A stretch of 64,000 bases of DNA, from NCBI RefSeq assembly GCF_011058215.1, contig NZ_JAALFG010000001.1, positions 315,001-379,000 of the forward strand, read 5' to 3'. The stretch comes from Devosia aurantiaca. GTDB lineage: Bacteria; Pseudomonadota; Alphaproteobacteria; Rhizobiales; Devosiaceae. Under the pieces are notes generated by a model, which saw only the letters and a list, made by a program, of their open reading frames with translations, had not been told where the DNA came from and made no database searches. Every line of letters starts with the position of its first letter. Position 1 is the stretch's first letter. The translations under genes and the position numbers were made by a program. Shown piece by piece: positions 11,928 to 24,987 of this stretch.

Positions 11928-12815
11928 TTAGAGCGCTTCGGCGCCCGAGATGATTTCGATAAGTTCTTTGGTGATCTGCGCCTGGCGCTGGCGGTTATAG
12001 CTCAGCTGCAGCTTGCCGATCATTTCGCCCGCGTTGCGGGTCGCGTTGTCCATGGCGGACATCTGCGCACCGTAGAACGAGGCGGAGTTTTCAAGCAGCG
12101 CCCGAAGCACCTGCACGCTGATATTGCGCGGCAGCAGGTCTTCGACGATGGCTTCTTCGCTTGGCTCGTACTCGTAAGGGACGGCGCTGGCTTCCACCAC
12201 GCCTTCGCCCGCCGGCTTTTCGAGCTTGGCCGGGATGATCTGCTGCGCCGTCGGCACCTGCGAAATCACCGAGCCGAACTTGGCAAAGAACAGCGTCGCG
12301 ACATCGAACTCGCCGGCATTGAACATGGCGAGCACCTTTTCGGCGACCTGCGAGGCCTGGGCGAACCCGACCTGCTTGACGTCGCGGAAGTTGAAGGTGT
12401 CGACGATCAGTTCCGGATACTGGCGACGAAGGATATCGTGACCCTTGCGGCCGACGGTCAGGATCTTGACCGTCTTGCCCTGGCTCAGGAGACGCGCGGC
12501 ATGCTCGCGGGCAAGACGCGCGATCGAGGAGTTGAAACCGCCGGCCAGACCGCGCTCGCCCGTGGCAACCACCAGCAGGTGAACCTGGTCCTTGCCGGTG
12601 CCGCCGAGCAGCACCGGTGCGTTTTCCTGACCGTCATAGACGGCACCAAGCGCGGCCAGCACGCGGCCCATGCGCTCGGCATAGGGGCGCGCAGCTTCAG
12701 CCGCTTCTTGGGCGCGACGGAGCTTTGCCGCCGCCACCATCTGCATGGCCTTGGTGATCTTCTGGGTCGATTTGACCGAGTCGATCCGGTTCTTTAGGTC
12801 CTTTAGCGACGGCAT
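11928..12815 (-). CDS. atpG: ATP synthase F1 subunit gamma
   Basis: Gamma forms the rotating shaft inside the alpha-beta ring. The 295-residue chain begins [20 protein letters not shown] and ends with the conserved [20 protein letters not shown] and a [19 protein letters not shown] segment, the two helices of the coiled-coil shaft. Length and both ends match the family. The gene lies between atpA (22 bases upstream) and atpD (21 bases downstream) in the standard order. The GGAGACGACAG before ATG 12815 is a good ribosome-binding site. Confidence 0.96.
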   Translation of the reverse strand: MPSLKDLKNRIDSVKSTQKITKAMQMVAAAKLRRAQEAAEAARPYAERMGRVLAALGAVYDGQENAPVLLGGTGKDQVHLLVVATGERGLAGGFNSSIARLAREHAARLLSQGKTVKILTVGRKGHDILRRQYPELIVDTFNFRDVKQVGFAQASQVAEKVLAMFNAGEFDVATLFFAKFGSVISQVPTAQQIIPAKLEKPAGEGVVEASAVPYEYEPSEEAIVEDLLPRNISVQVLRALLENSASFYGAQMSAMDNATRNAGEMIGKLQLSYNRQRQAQITKELIEIISGAEAL

Positions 12816-12837
12816 TGCCTGTCGTCTCCTTCAGGCT

Positions 12838-14373
<1,536 letters not shown>

Positions 14374-14961
14374 TTATCCGACCTCTTTCATGGCGATTTT
14401 CATCGCAGCGAGTTTTGTCTTGAGTGAGCTATCGATCATCTGGCTGCCGACCTTCACCTGAAGGCCACCGATCAGCGAGGGATCGACGAATTGATTGAGC
14501 GTGACCGTCTTGCCCAGCTTGCCCTTGAGCGTTTCGGCGAGCGAGCGCACCTGCTCTTCGGTGAGCGGGGTCGCGGAGGTCACTTCGGCGGTGGTTTCGC
14601 CACGCGCCGTTGCGGCCAGTTCGCGGAACGATGCGATGATCTGGTCCAGCGCGAAAAGACGGCCATTTTTGGCGACGAGGCGCAGGAAATTGGCCACAAG
14701 GCCATTGCCGTTGGACCGCGCCAGGATGGCGTCGAGCGCCGATGCCTTGACGTCGGCGGCGATCACCGGAGAGCGGAGATAGCGCGAAAAGTCTTCGCTT
14801 TCGCCGATCAGCCGGGAAATATCGGAAAGCCCGGTTTCCACCTGAGCCAGCTGGTTCTCGCTGCGCGCGAGATCAAACAGTGCCGACGCATATGGCCGTG
14901 CGATCTGGGTAAGCACCGAATTCTGCGCTGCCAATGCCGCTTCACCCTCTATTGTGGCCAT
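14374..14961 (-). CDS. atpH: ATP synthase F1 subunit delta
   Basis: Delta links the F1 head to the peripheral stalk. Of 195 residues, the N-terminal helical domain (IARPYASALFDLA, ..FSRYLRSPVI) and the C-terminal part (GETTAEVTSATPLTEEQ, then DPSLIGGLQVKVGSQMIDSS) are as in the OSCP/delta family. It is first in the operon, so its promoter should lie in the 155 bases up to the BrnTA genes; I could not pick a clear -35/-10 pair there. The stop is adjacent to the atpA start codon. Confidence 0.95.
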   Translation of the reverse strand: MATIEGEAALAAQNSVLTQIARPYASALFDLARSENQLAQVETGLSDISRLIGESEDFSRYLRSPVIAADVKASALDAILARSNGNGLVANFLRLVAKNGRLFALDQIIASFRELAATARGETTAEVTSATPLTEEQVRSLAETLKGKLGKTVTLNQFVDPSLIGGLQVKVGSQMIDSSLKTKLAAMKIAMKEVG

Positions 14962-15115
14962 TCCGGTTCATCGGAATGGTCCAGGACTGCCTGGACGTGC
15001 TCGGAAACGGGGTTCGAGCCGGACCCCTTGAAAGTCGCGCACGCTCTAACACAGCAAAAGCTCGCCATGCAAGGCTATGGCACGGGATTCGAATGTGTCG
15101 AAGTTGTCGCAGGCG

Positions 15116-15400
15116 TTAGGCCGATTTCTTGGTTTGCTTGAGACTTTCGGCAAGAACTTCGTTCATCCGCGTCTGCCACCCCGGCCCATCGGCCTTGAAG
15201 CCGTCGATCACGGCCTGGTCGAGCCGCAAGCTGACGGCAACCTTGGGAGTCTCGGATTTTGGACGGCCGGGAATGGGCAGGCCACGCTCGGCGAAGAACT
15301 GGGCGGCCGGAACAAGCTCCTTGGCGGTGTCTGCCGTAAGTTCTGGGGTGTCGTCATCCGCGATCCCGAAAACAACATCATCCATTTTTCGCTGGGTCAT
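15116..15400 (-). CDS. brnA: BrnA family antitoxin
   Basis: BrnA binds and neutralises the BrnT ribonuclease and represses its own operon. The chain has the family's C-terminal ribbon-helix-helix region with VAVSLRLDQAVIDGFKADGPGWQTRMNEVL and ends KQTKKSA. I choose ATG 15400 (MTQRKMDDVVFG), which overlaps the end of brnT by 23 bases; an upstream in-frame ATG at 15436 lies deeper inside brnT and is less likely. The toxin-first gene order is typical of BrnTA. It sits between the atp operon and priA and is transcribed toward atpH. Confidence 0.85.
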   Translation of the reverse strand: MTQRKMDDVVFGIADDDTPELTADTAKELVPAAQFFAERGLPIPGRPKSETPKVAVSLRLDQAVIDGFKADGPGWQTRMNEVLAESLKQTKKSA

Positions 15401-15656
15401 AGAACCTGTGATCCTTTCGTCCAAAGGGTCGAACACTGATGATGCGGTACTTTCCGTTCCTCACGGTGAAGGCGATGACATACCGCCCTGCCGGCCCATT
15501 GCCGTAAGCTAGGAACCGCCGCTCACCGTAGTCATGACGATCATCATCGCGAAAGCCTGCGCTATCCCAATCGAAATCGTGAACCAGCTCGAAGCCCACG
15601 CCGTGCTTCTCCAGATTGCTCCGGTTCTTCGCCTCGTCCCACTCGAAGTCCATCAA
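15378..15656 (-). CDS. brnT: BrnT family ribonuclease toxin
   Basis: BrnT is a RelE-fold mRNA ribonuclease. The 92-residue protein has the family opening FEWDEAKNRSNLEKHGVGFE, then DDDRHDYGERRF and the core segment with YRIISVRPFGRKDHRFYD. A GAGGGGGC precedes ATG 15656; the second Met is also possible. The gene overlaps brnA, so toxin and antitoxin are made from one message. An AT-rich palindrome about 30 bases upstream is the likely autoregulatory site. Confidence 0.9.
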   Translation of the reverse strand: MMDFEWDEAKNRSNLEKHGVGFELVHDFDWDSAGFRDDDRHDYGERRFLAYGNGPAGRYVIAFTVRNGKYRIISVRPFGRKDHRFYDPAKNG

Positions 15657-15683
15657 GCCCCCTCAATGTAGTCCGACCCACAA

Positions 15684-15701
15684 TTTTTGTATATACGAAA
15701 A
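15684..15701. promoter_or_regulatory. AT-rich palindrome upstream of brnTA, candidate BrnA operator
   Basis: The palindrome GTATATAC (15689-15696) is flanked by five T on the left and GAAAA on the right, so the dyad extends imperfectly to 18 bases. It lies about 30 bases upstream of brnT, where a minus-strand -10 region would be. BrnA-type antitoxins bind such dyads in their own promoters; binding here is inferred. Confidence 0.4.
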
Positions 15702-15702
15702 C

Positions 15703-17870
15703 CTACATAAAGCTCATCGGATCGATGTCGATCTGAACCTTGAGATCGCCCCGCGCCCGTTCGGCGCTGCTGAGCCAAAACCGCATATAGCCCGAAAGAT
15801 CGAAGTCGCGGCCGGACTGGGCGAGGAGACGCACACGGTGGCGGCCGCGGATCATGTTGATGGGAGCGTCGGCGGGACCAAAAAGCCGCACGCCTTCCGC
15901 CATGGGCGCGGCGGACAACAACACCCTGGCATAATCCATCGCTGACTTTTGTTCACTGGCGGAAACGATCAGCGCAGCGAGACGCCCGAAGGGCGGCATT
16001 CCGCCGGCTTCGCGCGCCAGCAATTCCTGGGCGTAAAACGCTTCGCGGTCGCCATTGACCATGGCGCGCATCACCGGGTGATCCGGGTGATAGGTCTGGA
16101 GGAACGCCTTGCCGTGCTTGCTGGCACGCCCGGCGCGCCCGGCAACCTGGGTCAGGATCTGGAAGGTTCGCTCTGCCGCCCGTGGATCGCCATGGGCAAG
16201 CCCGAGATCGGCATCGAGCACGCCCACCACCGAGAGCTTTTCGAAATGATGCCCCTTGGAGACGAGCTGCGTGCCGATAATGAGGTCATAGTCGCCCCGC
16301 TCGATCTCGGCAAAACGTTCGCGCAGCTGCGCATGACTGCCCATGTCGGTGGACACCAGCACGCGCCGCGCATCGGGAAAGCGCGCGGCGGCCTCCTCGG
16401 CAACGCGTTCGATACCCGGCCCGACAGCCACCAGACTTTCGGTATCCCCGCATTCCTTGCATGTTTTGGGCGTGCGCACCTCATGCCCGCAATGGTGGCA
16501 CATAAGCACGCCCCGAAAACGATGTTCCACCATCCAGGCCGAGCAATCCGGACATTGATACTGATGCCCGCAGGAGCGGCAGAGGGTCAGCGGCGCATAG
16601 CCACGGCGATTGAGAAACAACAGTGCCTGCTCGCCACGATCCAGCGCCCCGAACACCTCGCGCGCCAGGCTTGGCGCGATCCACTCGCCCTTTTCCGGTC
16701 CATCCATGCGCATGTCGATGGCGGTAATGTCGGGCATCGCCGCTTCGGCAAAACGGCTTTCGAGTTTCACATGCGCATAGCGGCCCTGGTTGGCATTGTT
16801 GCGCGACTCGACCGATGGCGTCGCCGAGGACAACACGACCCGAGCCTTCGAAAACTGCGCCCGCACGATCGCCATGTCGCGCGCATGGTAGGTAAAGCCC
16901 TCGGCCTGCTTATAGGCGCCATCATGCTCCTCATCGAGCACCAGGAGGCCCAGCTCCCGGAACGGTAGAAACAGCGCTGAGCGCGCCCCAACCACCGCCG
17001 CACCGTGCCGTCGAGCACACCGCGCCAGACCTTTGAGCGCTGCAACGCCGTCATGTCCGAGTGCCATTCGGCCGGCCGTGCGCCAAAGCGCTTGGTGAAG
17101 CGGTCGATGAACGTATTGGTAAGCGCAATTTCGGGCAGCAGCACCAGCGCCTGCCGCCCCGCCCGCAGCGTATCCGCCACCGCCTCGAAGAACACCTCGG
17201 TCTTACCGCCGCCGGTCACGCCATCGAGCAGCGCCACGCTAAACTCGCTGGCATCGAGCGACAAAATATTGCTAAGCGCCGCCCGTTGCCCGTTGCTGAG
17301 TTGCGCCGGATTGGCATCCGGATCGGGCGGCAGCACTACGGGCGGCGGCGCCATTTCGAGCCGCTCCAGCGCCCCCGCGCGTTCCAATCCCTCGATCACG
17401 GAAAACGACACGCCCGAGGCACCGACCAGTGCCGCCTTGGGCCAGGCCTGGTCGTCCATCAGCGTATCCAGTACCCTGAGCCGCGCCGGGGTTAGTTTTT
17501 CCGGCTCGTGCCCCGTGCGGCGAAAGGCCGTCACCGGCTTTGGTGCATCCAGCGCTTCCGGCGAGCGCAAGACCCCGCGCAACACCTGCCCCGGCGCCGC
17601 CAACGTATAGCGCGCCACCCATTCCACGAGCCGCAGCAGCTCTTCCGACAATGGCTGTGTCTGATAGATATGCGCTATGTCGCGCAGCCGGTTATGCGCC
17701 ACCATGTCCTTGGGCGGTCCCCAGACGACGCCCTGGATCAGCCGCGGCCCTAGCGGCACGGCCACGATCGAGCCGCGGCTGACCGCCATGCCGTCGGGCA
17801 CGCGATAGCTATAGGGGCCCTCGACGGCCACCCCTACCAGCACCGCCACGATATCGCCTGCTCCATACAT
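15703..17870 (-). CDS. priA: Primosomal replication protein PriA (frame broken)
   Basis: PriA is the 3'-5' superfamily 2 helicase that restarts stalled replication forks. From ATG 17870 (MYGAGDIVAVLVG) the N-terminal DNA-binding part is followed by the Walker A GVTGGGKTE, the DEEHD box, SSATPS, the zinc region with four Cys pairs (CRSCGHQYQCPDC, CHHCG, CKECGD) and QVAGRAGR. The frame changes between EWHSDMTALQRSKVWRGVLDG and GARSALFLPFRELG; one added base near 17005-17012 joins them and gives about 722 residues. The break lies in an otherwise well-conserved protein, so I think it is a sequencing error. It is transcribed away from the Xer-type gene; 109 bases separate the starts. Confidence 0.9.
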
Positions 17871-17979
17871 CAAGTTTGTGCGCGTTCCGTTCTCTTTTGC
17901 CCTAAATAGGAAGCTTGCGCGATTCTTGCCAGACGCTCCCGTTAATGTGGGCTTTACCAAGCCGGCCGACACTGACCCG

Positions 17980-18909
<930 letters not shown>

Positions 18910-18970
18910 GCTGGACGGATTTGGCCGATCCCGGCTTTGCCCTTGGGGAGACGAGGCGTAGACCCGGTCT

Positions 18971-19922
18971 TTGAAAGAAGACGCCCATGCCTCCCCCTCC
19001 GGATCCAAGATCGACACCGTCGGCTACGCCCTCGCCATCGGCGGCGCCGCCTTGTTTTCCACCAAGGGCATCTTCATCAAGCTCGCCTTTGCCCAGGGCG
19101 TCTCGACCGAAGCCGCCCTTGCCCTGCGCATGCTGGTCGCCCTCCCGGTCTATCTCGCGATCCTCGTCACAATCCTGCGCCGCAACCCCGCCTTGGGCGC
19201 TAGCCTCAGCCCACGGCTAATCGGCTCCAGCATGGCCGTCGGAGCCCTCGGCTATTACCTGTCGAGCTATCTCGACTTCGCCGGCCTGGCCTTCGTCTCG
19301 GCGCAATACGAGCGGCTGGTGCTCTTCACCTACCCCTTCTTCGTGCTGCTGTTCGGCGTCTGGTTCTTTGGCGAGCGCATGGTGTGGCGCCTCGTGCCAG
19401 CCTTGTTGATCACCTATGGCGGGCTCCTCGTGATCTTTGCCTGGAACCTGGCCGTCAATCCCGAAGGCCTCCTGATCGGCACCATCCTGGTCCTAGGCTC
19501 CGGCACTGACCTTCGCCTTCTACCAGCATCTGGCAAGGCGGCAGATGAAGCTGATCGGCTCGGGGCTTTTTACCTGCATCGGCATGTCCACCGCCGCAGT
19601 CCTTGCCATTACCCAGAGCCTCGTCGTCGACGGCCCCGCGACCTATGCAGGCTTCACGCCCTATATCTGGTCGCTTGGCCTGATGCTGGGCATTTTCGGC
19701 ACCGTGCTGCCCTCGTTCCTGCTCAACACCGCCATTAGCCGCATCGGCCCGCAGGCGACCTCCTCGACAGCCTCCTTCGGCCCAGTGATCACCATCGTCC
19801 TTGCCGTGCTGGTGCTTGGCGAAGCCTTTACCTGGATTCATGCAATGGGCACGGCGCTGGTCCTCCTCGGCTCCTGGCTCTTTGCCCGTCTCGAAAGCCA
19901 AAACCGGCGCAAGCCCACCTAA
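18971..19922 (+). CDS. DMT superfamily (EamA) transporter (frame broken)
   Basis: An inner-membrane carrier with about ten helices and two EamA repeats. The first half (VGYALAIGGAALFSTKGIFIK, LGYYLSSYLDFAGLAFVSAQ, LTYPFFVLLFGVWFFGERM) and the second (LGLMLGIFGTVLPSFLLNTA, ISRIGPQATSSTASFGPV, VLAVLVLGEAF) lie in different frames. Removing one G near 19498-19502 gives the family motif GSALTFAFYQ and joins them. The substrate is unknown; relatives export amino acids, metabolites or drugs. TTG 18971, after GGGGAGACGAGG, is the best start I see. It follows the Xer gene by 61 bases. Confidence 0.8.
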
Positions 19923-20058
19923 ATGCGTGTTCGCCCCCTGCCGTAATCCCGCTATAAAGTGCTGAGCAGATGGAAAATCACGGGACCGTGTTCCCGCAAC
20001 AGGGCGTGTGCGAGCGCCGGCACCGGGACGTGTCGGCTTCGATCAGGAGGGACTGCGA

Positions 20059-21362
20059 ATGCTTATGAAACCAAGAGCGCTGGCGAAAACTTTGCTGGCG
20101 CTGACGCTGGCCGCAGGCTTTGCGTGCCCGGCCTGGGCGCAGGCCACCAATGTCGATTTCGGCGATGACACGTCCGAATGGTCCAAGGACGGCGAATGCG
20201 ACGATCCGCGCTTTACCGGCGCCGGCATGGCGTCCGAACTCGAAGACGCCGACATCTTGAAGGACGCCACCGATTGCCGCACCGCCTTCGAGGCCGGCAC
20301 CATTACCCTGGTGGAAGCCCCGGTTGCCGAAACCGTCGCACCAGCCACCACCGCCGCCCCGGAAATCGACTTCGGCGACGACACCTCCAACTGGGCCAAT
20401 GACGGCGAATGCGACGATCCGCGCTTCACCGGCTCCAAGATGGCGGTCGAGCTCGAGGACGTCGATATCCGCAAGGACGCAACCGATTGCCGCACGGCCT
20501 TTGAAGCCGGGAGATCACCCTCAAGGATGGCGCCGCAACAACGTCCACCGATACCGCCGCCATCGATTTTGGCGATGACAGTTCCGAATGGGCCAAGGAC
20601 GAAGAATGCGACGACCCGCGTTTTGCCGGGTCGGCCATGGCCGGCTCGCTGAGCGACGTCAACATCGGCAAAGACGCGACCGATTGCCAAGCCGCCTTCA
20701 ACGCCGGCACCATTGCCCTCGCCGAAACCGCCCCGAGCACCGGCACTGGCGCGAACTCGGCCATGCTGACCGCCATCGCCAACCGCATCGATTTCGGCGA
20801 CGACTCGGGTGATTACCCCAAGGACGGCGAATGCGACGACCCGGACTTCGTCGGCTCCGCCATGGCCGCCGAGCCGATGGACAACAATCGCCTCGGCGAC
20901 GCTACGGACTGCCGCACCGCCTTTCTTGCCGGCACCGTGTCGCTTAAGGGCTCGGCCGCCCAGCCGGTCGGCTTCGATTATGGCTCCGACACATCTGCCT
21001 ATGCCAATGACGGCGAATGCGACGACTGGCGCTTTACCGGCTCGTCCATGTCCAAGAAGCTCTTCAGCGAAGACGTCATGGCCGACGCCACCGATTGCCG
21101 CACGCTCGAGCAAGCCGGCGCCATCTCGATCAAGCGCGTCTACCAGCCCGACTATGCCAGCAACGGCCCCTATGACAGCTCCGGCATCGATTTTGGTGAC
21201 AATTCCTCGACCTACGCCAACGACAACCTCTGCGACGACCCGCGCTTCGAAGGCCCGGGCACCGCAGTAACCCTCCTCGACGGCGACCGCCTCGCCGACG
21301 CCGACGACTGCCGCACAGCCTACGAAGCCGGCACCGTCGACCTGCGCGAAGGCCAGGGCTGA
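20059..21362 (+). CDS. Secreted protein with six DGECDDPRF-type repeats (frame broken)
   Basis: ATG 20059 follows AGGAGGG and opens a signal peptide (LAKTLLALTLAAGFACPAWAQA). The mature protein is six copies of a roughly 55-residue unit: IDFGDDTSxWxxDGECDDPRF, a small Gly/Ser/Met-rich stretch, a DIxKDATDCRTAFEAG end and a variable linker. Each unit has two cysteines (DGECDD and DATDC), probably a disulfide, and many acidic residues that could bind calcium. One G added to the run at 20509-20511 joins the two frames and gives about 434 residues. I know such repeats from proteins of unknown function in alphaproteobacteria. An envelope or extracellular role is an inference from the signal peptide. 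Confidence 0.75.
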
Positions 21363-21670
21363 AGCTTCGGCTATCATGGGAAAGATGGTTCTGACCCCGC
21401 CTGAAGGTCTACCATCGTACCCTCCCTCCCCTCGATGGGGAGGGTAGCGGCGCTAGGCGCAAAGCGCCGTAGCAAAGCTGGGTGGGGTGGGGTCCAGCAC
21501 GCTAGCTTGTGGCCATAGCCACCCTGCTGCGCCTCCCTCCCTTAAGGGGGAGGATAAGCACGGTGTGGGAACAAGCACGATGTTCACCTTCCCCTTAGAG
21601 GGGAAGGCTAGCAAAGCTTGGCGACGAAGGAGAATAGCGGCGCTCGGAAGGGGGTGCCTTCTTCGCTGAG
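21363..21670. repeat. Gene-free region with CCTCCC-family palindromes
   Basis: No gene is visible in this 308-base gap between the repeat protein and sdhB, which converge. It contains the palindromes CCCTCCCCTCGATGGGGAGGG near 21420 and CCTCCCTCCCTTAAGGGGGAGG near 21530, with GTGGGGTGGGG between, and a third CCCCTTAGAGGGGAAGG near 21590. These match the element near 4918-5053 and may fold into hairpins that end both transcripts; no clear T-run follows, so I do not call a terminator. Confidence 0.55.
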
Positions 21671-22452
21671 CTATGCCGCCTTGCGGTCCACCATCATCTT
21701 CTTGATCTGAGCAATGGCCTTGGCCGGGTTCAGCCCCTTGGGGCACACCTGGGCGCAGTTCATGATCGTGTGGCAGCGGTAGAGCTTGAACGGATCTTCG
21801 AGATTGTCGAGGCGCTCGGGCGTCGTCTCGTCGCGCGAGTCGATCAGCCAGCGATAGGCCTGCAACAGCGCCGCCGGCCCCAGATACTTTTCGCCATTCC
21901 ACCAATAGCTCGGGCACGAAGTCGAGCAGCAAGCGCAAAGAATGCATTCGTAGAGCCCGTCGAGCTTGGCTCGGTTCTCGACCGATTGCGTCCATTCCTT
22001 CGCGGCGTGGGCGAGGTGGTCTTGAGCCAGGGCTCGATGGCGCGGTGCTGCGCGTAAAAGTTGGACAGGTCGGGCACCAGGTCCTTGACCACCGGCATAT
22101 GCGGCAAGGGATAGATCTTGATCGGGCCGGAACTGTCGTCCATGCCCTTGGTGCAGGCCAGGGTGTTGAGCCCGTTAATATTCATCGAGCACGACCCGCA
22201 AATGCCTTCGCGGCAGGAGCGGCGCAGCGTCAGCGTCGCATCCACGTTGTTCTTGATGAACAAGAGCGCGTCGAGCACCATCGGCCCGCAATTGTCGAGA
22301 TCGACGAAATAGGTGTCGATACGCGGATTGGCTTCGGTGTCCGGATCGTAGCGGTAGATGTGGAATTCGCGCAGGCGCGTAGCGCTGGCGGGCTTGGGCC
22401 AGGTCTTGCCCTTTTGCGGCTGGTCGGCCTTGCGCAAAGTCAGTTCGGCCAT
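21671..22452 (-). CDS. sdhB: Succinate dehydrogenase iron-sulfur subunit (frame broken)
   Basis: SdhB passes electrons from the flavin of SdhA to quinone through three iron-sulfur clusters. The [2Fe-2S] site is [22 protein letters not shown]; the [4Fe-4S] and [3Fe-4S] ligands are in [17 protein letters not shown] and [11 protein letters not shown]. The two groups lie in different frames; one base added near 22001-22008 joins WLKTTSPTP to [11 protein letters not shown] and gives 260 residues, the normal size. All cluster cysteines are then present. It is the last gene of sdhCDA-orf-sdhB and ends in DRKAA. Confidence 0.93.
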
Positions 22453-22494
22453 CTTTTATTCCTTCTCAACGGACGCTTGGGGTCGCCCGGAAAA

Positions 22495-22779
22495 TCAGTA
22501 GTTCGGCTTGCAGATCTGGTTCGATTTGGCGACGTAGGTATTGTAGGGCACCGCATCCTCCGGCGCCGTCGGGCGGCCCTTCATTGAGGCGATCACCACG
22601 CCCATGAAGCGCTCGTCGATCAACGTCATCGCCGCGTCGGCCTTGCAGGCGCACAGCGTCTGGTCCTGCGCGATGCCCATGCAGGTCGCGTAGAACTCAT
22701 CCTTTTGCGCAGCAGTCGGCGCTGCGACAGCAGGCGAAGCTAGTAGCAGAGCGGCGGCAGTAACGAGAACGAAGCGCAT
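22495..22779 (-). CDS. Small secreted protein between sdhA and sdhB, function unknown
   Basis: A 94-residue protein with a signal peptide (FVLVTAAALLLASPAVAAP) and a mature part of about 73 residues with four cysteines: CMGIAQDQTLCACKADAAM and a C-terminal ICKPNY. Its ATG overlaps the sdhA stop (TGATG), so it is translated with sdhA. I do not recognise the family. Insertion inside the sdh operon suggests a role linked to the respiratory complex or periplasm, but this is only position-based. The CxxxxxxxxxCxC spacing could bind a metal or form disulfides. Confidence 0.7.
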   Translation of the reverse strand: MRFVLVTAAALLLASPAVAAPTAAQKDEFYATCMGIAQDQTLCACKADAAMTLIDERFMGVVIASMKGRPTAPEDAVPYNTYVAKSNQICKPNY

Positions 22780-24590
22780 CAGTAGACACGTGCCTTTGGC
22801 GCGATTTTCTTCAAATCGATGCCGCCCTGATCATAGGGCGTCAACGGATCGGTGATCACCGGACGGTAACTCAGTTCTACCGCGCCGGTCTCGATATCGA
22901 CACTCGCCAGCGTGTGCTTGCGCCATTCCACGTCGTCGCGGTTCGGGAAATCCTCATGCGCATGAGCGCCGCGCGACTCGTGCCGCGCCTCGGCCGAGAC
23001 CACCGTCGCCATGGCGCAGGCCATGAGGTTTTCAAGCTCCAGCGTTTCCACGAGGTCCGAATTCCAGATCAGCGAGCGGTCCGAAACCTTGATATCGGCG
23101 AGGCGCGAATAGATTTCGCTCATCGCCGCAACGCCATTCTTGAGCGACGCATCGGTGCGGAATACGGCGGCATCGGCTTGCATGGTGCGCTGCATCTCGT
23201 CGCGGAGCTTTGCCGTCGGCTGCGATCCATTGGCATTGCGCAGGCGATCGAGACGCGTGAGAATTTTTGCGTCCTCGGCCTGGTTGATGCCGGGCACCGG
23301 CGCGGCACGATCGATCACCTTGCCGGCCCGGATCGCGGCGGCGCGGCCGAAGACCACGAGGTCGGTCAGCGAATTCGAGCCCAGCCGGTTGGCGCCATGC
23401 ACCGAAGCGCAAGCCGCTTCGCCCACGGCCATCAGGCCCGGCACGATGCGGTTGGGATCGTTTGCCGTCGGGTTCAGCACTTCGCCATGATAGTTCGCGG
23501 GAATGCCGCCCATATTGTAGTGCACCGTCGGCAGCACCGGGATCGGCTCGCGGGTGAGATCTACGCCGGCAAAGATCTTGGCCGACTCGGTGATGCCCGG
23601 CAGTCGCTCATGCAGCACTTTTGGGTCCAGATGATCGAGGTGGAGGTAGATATGGTCCTTCTTAGGTCCCACGCCCCTTCCCTCGCGGATTTCGAGCGTC
23701 ATGCAGCGGCTGACAACGTCGCGCGATGCCAAATCCTTGGCATTGGGCGCATAGCGCTCCATGAAGCGCTCGCCCTCGGAATTTGTGAGGTAGCCGCCTT
23801 CGCCGCGCGCGCCCTCGGTGATCAAGACGCCGGCGCCATAGATGCCGGTCGGGTGGAACTGCACGAATTCCATGTCCTGCAGCGGCAATCCGGCACGCGC
23901 CACCATGCCATTGCCGTCGCCGGTGCAGGTATGGGCCGAGGTCGCCGAAAAGTACGAGCGGCCATAACCACCGGTCGCCAGCACCACCATCTTGGCGCGG
24001 AAGCGATGCAGCGTGCCATCGTCGAGCTTCCAGGCGATGACGCCCTGGCACTCGCCGTTCGGGCCCATGATGAGGTCGAGCGCGAAATACTCGATAAAGA
24101 ACTGCGCGTCATTTTTGACCGACTGGCCATAGAGCGTGTGGAGGATCGCGTGACCCGTACGGTCCGCCGCGGCGCACGTGCGCTGCACCGGCGGGCCATC
24201 GCCGAATTCGGTCATGTGGCCGCCGAACGGCCGCTGGTAGATCTTGCCATCCTGCGTGCGCGAAAACGGCACGCCGTAATGCTCGAGCTCATAGATCGCC
24301 GCCGGCGCCTCGCGCGCCAGATATTCCATGGCGTCGTTGTCGCCCAGCCAATCCGACCCCTTGACGGTGTCGTACATGTGCCACTGCCAGCTATCGGGCC
24401 CCATATTCTGCAGCGAGGCGGCAATGCCGCCCTGTGCCGCCACGGTATGCGAACGCGTCGGGAAAACCTTGGTGATGCAGGCGGTGTTGAACCCCTGCTC
24501 GGCCATGCCCAGCGTCGCGCGCAAGCCCGCGCCACCGGCGCCCACTACCACCACGTCGAATTCGTGGTCGATCAGTTCGTAAGCGGCCAT
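22779..24590 (-). CDS. sdhA: Succinate dehydrogenase flavoprotein subunit
   Basis: SdhA oxidises succinate to fumarate with covalently bound FAD. The 603-residue chain begins [22 protein letters not shown] (dinucleotide fold), has the flavin-linking histidine in [13 protein letters not shown] and the active-site segment [25 protein letters not shown], followed by [19 protein letters not shown]. The C-terminus ([11 protein letters not shown]) is the conserved one. No frame break is present. It lies three bases after sdhD and overlaps the next gene by one base. Confidence 0.97.
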   Translation of the reverse strand: MAAYELIDHEFDVVVVGAGGAGLRATLGMAEQGFNTACITKVFPTRSHTVAAQGGIAASLQNMGPDSWQWHMYDTVKGSDWLGDNDAMEYLAREAPAAIYELEHYGVPFSRTQDGKIYQRPFGGHMTEFGDGPPVQRTCAAADRTGHAILHTLYGQSVKNDAQFFIEYFALDLIMGPNGECQGVIAWKLDDGTLHRFRAKMVVLATGGYGRSYFSATSAHTCTGDGNGMVARAGLPLQDMEFVQFHPTGIYGAGVLITEGARGEGGYLTNSEGERFMERYAPNAKDLASRDVVSRCMTLEIREGRGVGPKKDHIYLHLDHLDPKVLHERLPGITESAKIFAGVDLTREPIPVLPTVHYNMGGIPANYHGEVLNPTANDPNRIVPGLMAVGEAACASVHGANRLGSNSLTDLVVFGRAAAIRAGKVIDRAAPVPGINQAEDAKILTRLDRLRNANGSQPTAKLRDEMQRTMQADAAVFRTDASLKNGVAAMSEIYSRLADIKVSDRSLIWNSDLVETLELENLMACAMATVVSAEARHESRGAHAHEDFPNRDDVEWRKHTLASVDIETGAVELSYRPVITDPLTPYDQGGIDLKKIAPKARVY

Positions 24591-24593
24591 CGG

Positions 24594-24986
24594 TTAACCC
24601 CAGAAGACGAGCTTGAGCACGGCGCCGATACCGGCCACCGCGATCAGGAGACAGAAAAGCGAGTTCAGCATCATAACGAGGCTATACATGCGCCCATGCA
24701 GGTAATCCTCGAGCGTATCGCGCATGCCGTTGCGCATATGCGTCGCCACGATGCCGATCAGGAACGCAAGCGGCAGGCCGATCCACGGATTGCCGACCAG
24801 CGCCACCACATCCATCCGCTCTTCGCCGGCAAGACGAATGACCAGGAACAGCAGCATTCCCAAGAAGGCGATATTGATCGCCCCGGTCGTGCGCTGGGTG
24901 ATGAAGCGCCGGGTCGAGGCGCTGGCGCTGCCGTAATGCGTGCGCGGATTGGCGATCGTGTCCTTGGTGATCAATGGCTCGCGCAT
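24594..24986 (-). CDS. sdhD: Succinate dehydrogenase membrane anchor subunit
   Basis: A 130-residue inner-membrane protein with three helices (INIAFLGMLLFLVIRLA, WIGLPLAFLIGIVATHMRNG, LVMMLNSLFCLLIAVAGIGA). The segment HMRNGMRDTLEDYLHG carries the family's conserved His and quinone-side Asp/Tyr residues. With SdhC it binds haem b and quinone and holds SdhAB at the membrane. It is one base from sdhC and three bases before sdhA. Confidence 0.93.
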   Translation of the reverse strand: MREPLITKDTIANPRTHYGSASASTRRFITQRTTGAINIAFLGMLLFLVIRLAGEERMDVVALVGNPWIGLPLAFLIGIVATHMRNGMRDTLEDYLHGRMYSLVMMLNSLFCLLIAVAGIGAVLKLVFWG

Positions 24987-24987
24987 C

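Noticed and set aside
16767..17067. Two separate helicase genes in place of priA
   Set aside because: The two frames are consecutive parts of one PriA with a single one-base break; neither has all motifs.
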